Origin: WTJH01 sp049889695
Lineage (GTDB): Bacteria; Bacteroidota; Bacteroidia; Flavobacteriales; Flavobacteriaceae
DNA: 64,000 bases
NCBI GenBank assembly: GCA_049889695.1
Contig: JBMHCX010000005.1
Location: 186,001 to 250,000, forward strand
Direction: 5' to 3'
The notes beneath the pieces are model-generated. The model did no database searches and was not told where the DNA came from. It was given only the letters and a program-made list of their open reading frames with translations. The translations under genes were made by a program, and so were the position numbers. Of the stretch, positions 60,863 to 64,000 are shown one piece after another. Each line of letters starts with the position of its first letter. Positions within the stretch are counted from its first letter, which is position 1.

Positions 60863-62815
60863 ATGGAGATCCGAACCGATAAAGATTTTAGCTTTGATTT
60901 ACCCAAGAACAAAAGCAATGTCATCAAAGTCATGGGAATTGGTGGTGGCGGAAGCAATGCTATCAATTACATGTTCCGTCAGGGAATTGTAGGAGTAGAT
61001 TTCGTCGTTAGTAATACCGATGCTCAAGCCTTGAGTGAAAGCCCTGTTCCCATCAAGATACAGCTAGGGGCTACCTTAACAGAAGGTTTAGGGGCCGGAG
61101 CAAACCCTGAGGTAGGTGCTCGTTCTGCAGAAGAAAGTCTTGAGGATATACGAACGTTATTGTCGACCCAGACCAAAATGTTGTTTATTACAGCAGGGAT
61201 GGGTGGAGGTACTGGGACAGGTGCAGCACCAATTATCGCAGAGCTGGCTCAGGAACTCGATATACTCACCGTGGGTATTGTTACCATGCCATTTCAATTC
61301 GAAGGGAAGTTAAGACTAGAACAAGCACAACAAGGATTAGAACGATTAAAAGAGCGGGTAGATTCCCTCATCGTGATCAACAACAACAAACTCCGTGAGG
61401 TGTATGGTAATCTTGGGTTCAAAGCAGGATTTGCCAAGGCCGACGAAGTTTTGGCTACAGCAGCTAAAGGAATTGCCGAAGTGATTACCCATCACTACAC
61501 CCAAAATATAGATCTTAAAGATGCAAAGACAGTACTCACCAAGAGTGGTTCAGCCATCATGGGATCTGGAACTGCTTCTGGAAACAATAGAGCCCAGGAT
61601 GCTATTTCTAAGGCATTGGATTCTCCTTTACTGAACGATAATAAAATCACAGGATCTAAGAATGTTCTCTTGCTAATCGTTTCGGGAACCGAGGAGATCA
61701 CTATCGATGAAATTGGAGAGATCAACGACTTTATACAGACCGAGGCCGGCAACAACGCCAACATCATTATGGGGATTGGGGAAGACCCAAGCCTGGGGCA
61801 TACGATAGCTGTTACGATTATTGCGACTGGTTTTGGGGTAGAGCAGCAACACCAAATTGTAAATACAGAAGCCAAAAAAATCATTCATACCCTGGAGGAA
61901 GAGCAAACCGCTGCGCAGGTATTTGCGCCTAAATTGGACATCTCATCGCCTCCTGTTGTAGAAGAAGCCCCTGTCATTGTCCATCATTTAGAAGAAGAGC
62001 CCCTCCCCACAGAAGCTTCTACAGCGGAAATAAATGTGGAGGAAGTAAATCCATTGATCGATTTAAACGACATTTTAGCGGACATTGAGGTCAGTTATGA
62101 AGAGGTGAAAATTCCGGAAACCGATATTTATGAAACGCCTGTCGTTGCTGAAATCGTTGAGGCTGACTTAAATGAAGTAATCCTCCATGAGGAAACTGTC
62201 AATAAAGAAATTATTAATGAAGAAACGAACATTGAAGAAGCGGCTTTTGAATTTAGAGATGTGAGTCCTGAATTAGCGGATATAGAAGTAGTGGATGCTC
62301 AGTGGTTAGCACCAGAAGAGGAGCAGCAAATTGCTTTGGACTTTGATATGCCACTCAGTGGAGATACGAAGGAAACGCCGAATGTTCAAAAACAAGTCAT
62401 TGGTGTACTCTCCGAAGAGCAGGAAGAAACGAAAGCTTATACTGAGCCTGTTGCGGAAGAGGGAATGCAACTCAGTGTCCGTAAAGAACAACCCATTGAA
62501 GAGCCTAAATTAGAAGAAGAGAGTTTAGATCCTGCGGCGAGCCACCAGGATCCTTTCGATCGCTCTATTAAAAGTTCATTGACGCAAGCGAATGCGAATC
62601 GAATCGAGCAGTTAAAAAAGTTTAACCACACATTTTCGAATAGTATGGCACGTTTGGAGGAGATGGAAAAACAACCCGCCTACAAGCGTCAAGGGGTGAA
62701 TCTAAATCACGAAACAGATAAGCCAGAAAATTCAAGATTATCTTTAGGTTCGGATTCCAACGATGAACTTCAATTACGGATCAATAACTCTTTTTTACAC
62801 GATAACGTTGACTAA
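60863..62815 (+). CDS. ftsZ: Cell division protein FtsZ, long acidic C-terminal extension
   Basis: Tubulin-like GTPase forming the division ring. The GTPase core (about 15-330) has GIGGGGSNAI, the tubulin signature GGGTGTG at 114-120 and a T7 loop. The remaining ~310 residues are a Glu/Val-rich, low-complexity linker ending NNSFLHDNVD, a C-terminal peptide shared by flavobacterial FtsZ. Total 650 residues, about the usual flavobacterial length but far longer than E. coli FtsZ (383). Confidence 0.96.
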   Translation: MEIRTDKDFSFDLPKNKSNVIKVMGIGGGGSNAINYMFRQGIVGVDFVVSNTDAQALSESPVPIKIQLGATLTEGLGAGANPEVGARSAEESLEDIRTLLSTQTKMLFITAGMGGGTGTGAAPIIAELAQELDILTVGIVTMPFQFEGKLRLEQAQQGLERLKERVDSLIVINNNKLREVYGNLGFKAGFAKADEVLATAAKGIAEVITHHYTQNIDLKDAKTVLTKSGSAIMGSGTASGNNRAQDAISKALDSPLLNDNKITGSKNVLLLIVSGTEEITIDEIGEINDFIQTEAGNNANIIMGIGEDPSLGHTIAVTIIATGFGVEQQHQIVNTEAKKIIHTLEEEQTAAQVFAPKLDISSPPVVEEAPVIVHHLEEEPLPTEASTAEINVEEVNPLIDLNDILADIEVSYEEVKIPETDIYETPVVAEIVEADLNEVILHEETVNKEIINEETNIEEAAFEFRDVSPELADIEVVDAQWLAPEEEQQIALDFDMPLSGDTKETPNVQKQVIGVLSEEQEETKAYTEPVAEEGMQLSVRKEQPIEEPKLEEESLDPAASHQDPFDRSIKSSLTQANANRIEQLKKFNHTFSNSMARLEEMEKQPAYKRQGVNLNHETDKPENSRLSLGSDSNDELQLRINNSFLHDNVD

Positions 62816-62818
62816 GCC

Positions 62819-63268
62819 ATGTCATTAGAACAACAACTCACCAGCGAACTTAAAGATGCCATGCGGGCCAAAGACCAATTGCGTCTAGAGGCCCTACGAG
62901 CGATTAAATCTGCTATACTATTGGTTAAGACCCAAAGTGGTGCTGAAGAAACACTCACCGAAGCTCAGGAAATTCAACTGCTTCAAAAATTAGTCAAGCA
63001 GCGAAGAGACAGTGCCGCCATATTTAAAGAGCAAAACCGTTCTGATTTAGCTCAACCCGAAGAAGATCAGGCAGCCATTATAGCCGCCTTTTTACCTCAA
63101 CAACTTTCTGTAGCCGAGGTAGAGACCATAGTAGAAAAAATCATAGCTGAAACTGGAGCTAGCAGTATGAAAGATATGGGACGGGTCATGGGTGCTGCTA
63201 ACCAGCAAATGGCAGGTCAGGCCGATGGGAAAACCATTTCTTCGATCGTCAAAAATAAGCTTTCCTAA
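62819..63268 (+). CDS. GatB/YqeY domain-containing protein
   Basis: A 149-residue YqeY-like protein with the tRNA-binding GatB C-terminal domain fold. Landmarks are LRLEALRAIKSAI, QKLVKQRRDSA, FLPQQLSVAE and MGRVMGAANQQMAGQADGKTIS. Stand-alone members may bind tRNA, but their role is unknown. It lies 3 bp after ftsZ, a stable flavobacterial pairing. Confidence 0.92.
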   Translation: MSLEQQLTSELKDAMRAKDQLRLEALRAIKSAILLVKTQSGAEETLTEAQEIQLLQKLVKQRRDSAAIFKEQNRSDLAQPEEDQAAIIAAFLPQQLSVAEVETIVEKIIAETGASSMKDMGRVMGAANQQMAGQADGKTISSIVKNKLS

Positions 63269-63314
63269 GAAGGTTTAATATTCCACCAGAAATCGGTAGT
63301 TTTGTACTCCAAAC

Positions 63315-63388
63315 GGCCCAGTAGTTCAACTGGATAGAATATCAGATTTCGGCTCTGAGGGTTGGGGGTTCGAATCCTCCCTGGGTCA
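63315..63388 (+). tRNA. tRNA-Arg (anticodon TCG)
   Basis: Acceptor GGCCCAG pairs with CTGGGTC (one G-T pair). The D arm is AGTTCAACTGGATAGAA. The anticodon stem TCAGA/TCTGA encloses the loop TTTCGGC (anticodon TCG, arginine CGN codons), and the T arm is GGGGGTTCGAATCCTCC. The discriminator is A at 63388; CCA is not encoded, unlike the tRNA-Val above. Confidence 0.92.
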
Positions 63389-63646
63389 CTAAGTTTTTCT
63401 CCATGATGAGTGTTAGCAGCGATCTACTCTTTGACGACTGCAAATAGATAACACTTATGTGTCTTAATTTGTAGACCTTAATAATGTCCATCTCCATAGT
63501 AGTTACCCATACGTGATGTGGGTTTAGGATGCAGGCTTTGAGTTTTGGAGGGTGTGTAGTAGTTATTGCTCGTTTTTACTGACCCATGCTTATAAAGGTG
63601 AATTTAATTTGCTCGATCAAGCAGAAATCAAAGGTTGTTCAGTGCC

Positions 63647-64000
63647 TTAATTGAGAGATGAATATGCATTTTTACGCAATACTCTACCATTGAATTGATT
63701 CAAAAATTCACCCCGATCAACGGCCAATTTTCCATTAATGACAACATACAGAATTCCTTCAGGGTATTGGTGCGGGTCTGTAAATGTAGCTTTATCTTTT
63801 ATTTGATCAGCATCAAAAATGACCAGGTCAGCTTTTAGCCCTTCTTTAATCCGTCCGCGGTCCTTTATACCATACGTTTGCGCGGGGAATAATGTCATTT
63901 TATAGATGGCCTCTTCTAAGGTTAAGATCTTTTTTTCTCGTACATAAGTGCTTAAAACCCTTGGGAATGTCCCATAAGCTCGCGGATGTGGATGTCCTAT
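63647..64000 (-). CDS. N-acyl-D-amino-acid deacylase family protein, 3' part
   Basis: Cut by the window edge: 117 codons read from base 64000 with no start. It shows HPRAYGTFPRVLSTYVREKK, then an aminoacylase-type C-terminal barrel cap (GLKADLVIFDADQIKDKAT...YVVINGKLAVDRGEF). The HPRAYGTF segment is the typical end of the amidohydrolase metal site region in D-aminoacylases. These hydrolyse N-acyl-D-amino acids and may be exported in flavobacteria. The N-terminal part with the main metal ligands is outside. Confidence 0.85.
   Translation of the reverse strand: MGHPHPRAYGTFPRVLSTYVREKKILTLEEAIYKMTLFPAQTYGIKDRGRIKEGLKADLVIFDADQIKDKATFTDPHQYPEGILYVVINGKLAVDRGEFLNQFNGRVLRKNAYSSLN

Noticed and set aside
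1..64000. CRISPR arrays, insertion sequences, integrases or phage genes
   Set aside because: No regularly spaced repeats, transposase motifs, terminal inverted repeats or integrase beside either tRNA were seen.

Overview
The window is a stretch of chromosome from a member of the Flavobacteriaceae (Bacteroidota), moderate in G+C and densely coded. The assignment rests on gliding and type IX secretion genes (gldJ, gldB, gldC, porV), a complete flavobacterial division and cell-wall cluster with gatB/yqeY behind ftsZ, flavobacterium-type gene neighbours (DUF6702, M1 peptidase, tatA, O-methyltransferase, DUF6095), scarce Shine-Dalgarno sequences and TAnnTTTG -7 promoter elements. The species cannot be named from the sequence alone. 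No phage, insertion sequence, CRISPR array or defence island is visible.

Layout. 1-7.2 kb: end of a DUF6702 gene, an M1 metallopeptidase, TatA, a small oxidoreductase/methyltransferase operon, and several small secreted or membrane proteins, four of them under 60 codons. 7.2-9.8 kb is the only gene-poor part. It holds tRNA-Val(GAC), several intrinsic terminators, an ankyrin protein and a Crp/Fnr-family regulator, together with four 16-bp palindromes of Crp/Fnr geometry. 9.8-15.6 kb: a lipoprotein, an Smr protein, murF, gldJ and porV. 15.7-22.2 kb: pyruvate dehydrogenase E1-alpha and E2, a short-chain dehydrogenase, a SprT-like protein, the MlaFE lipid ABC transporter and a KAS III-type synthase. 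22.3-30.4 kb: glycine decarboxylase, a UbiA-like membrane protein, an M3 peptidase, purE/purK and adk. 30.4-44.7 kb: housekeeping genes (obg, mpl, aroA, queA, rlmN, a polyprenyl synthase, dnaG, nadE) and a LuxR-type regulator. 44.7-46.0 kb: gldB-gldC. 46.0-47.4 kb: engB and an alpha/beta hydrolase. 47.5-63.3 kb: the dcw cluster mraZ-rsmH-ftsL-ftsI-murE-mraY-murD-ftsW-murG-murC-ftsQ-ftsA-ftsZ followed by yqeY, genes overlapping or nearly touching, preceded by a clear MraZ operator. 63.3-64 kb: tRNA-Arg(TCG) and the 3' end of a D-aminoacylase-type gene.

The genes fit together as cell-envelope growth and surface motility. murF and mpl lie apart from, but complement, the dcw cluster. GldB, GldC, GldJ and PorV serve the gliding/type IX secretion machine, and MlaFE serves outer-membrane lipid balance.

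No wholly new multi-gene system is evident. The observations most worth following are: Crp-type palindromes that match the recognition helix of the regulator encoded beside them; gene-less terminators that imply small transcripts; a three-repeat MraZ operator; a DnaG primase that has lost its zinc ligands; a LuxR regulator with Glu at the phosphoacceptor position; porV without porU; and a set of unlisted mini-proteins.
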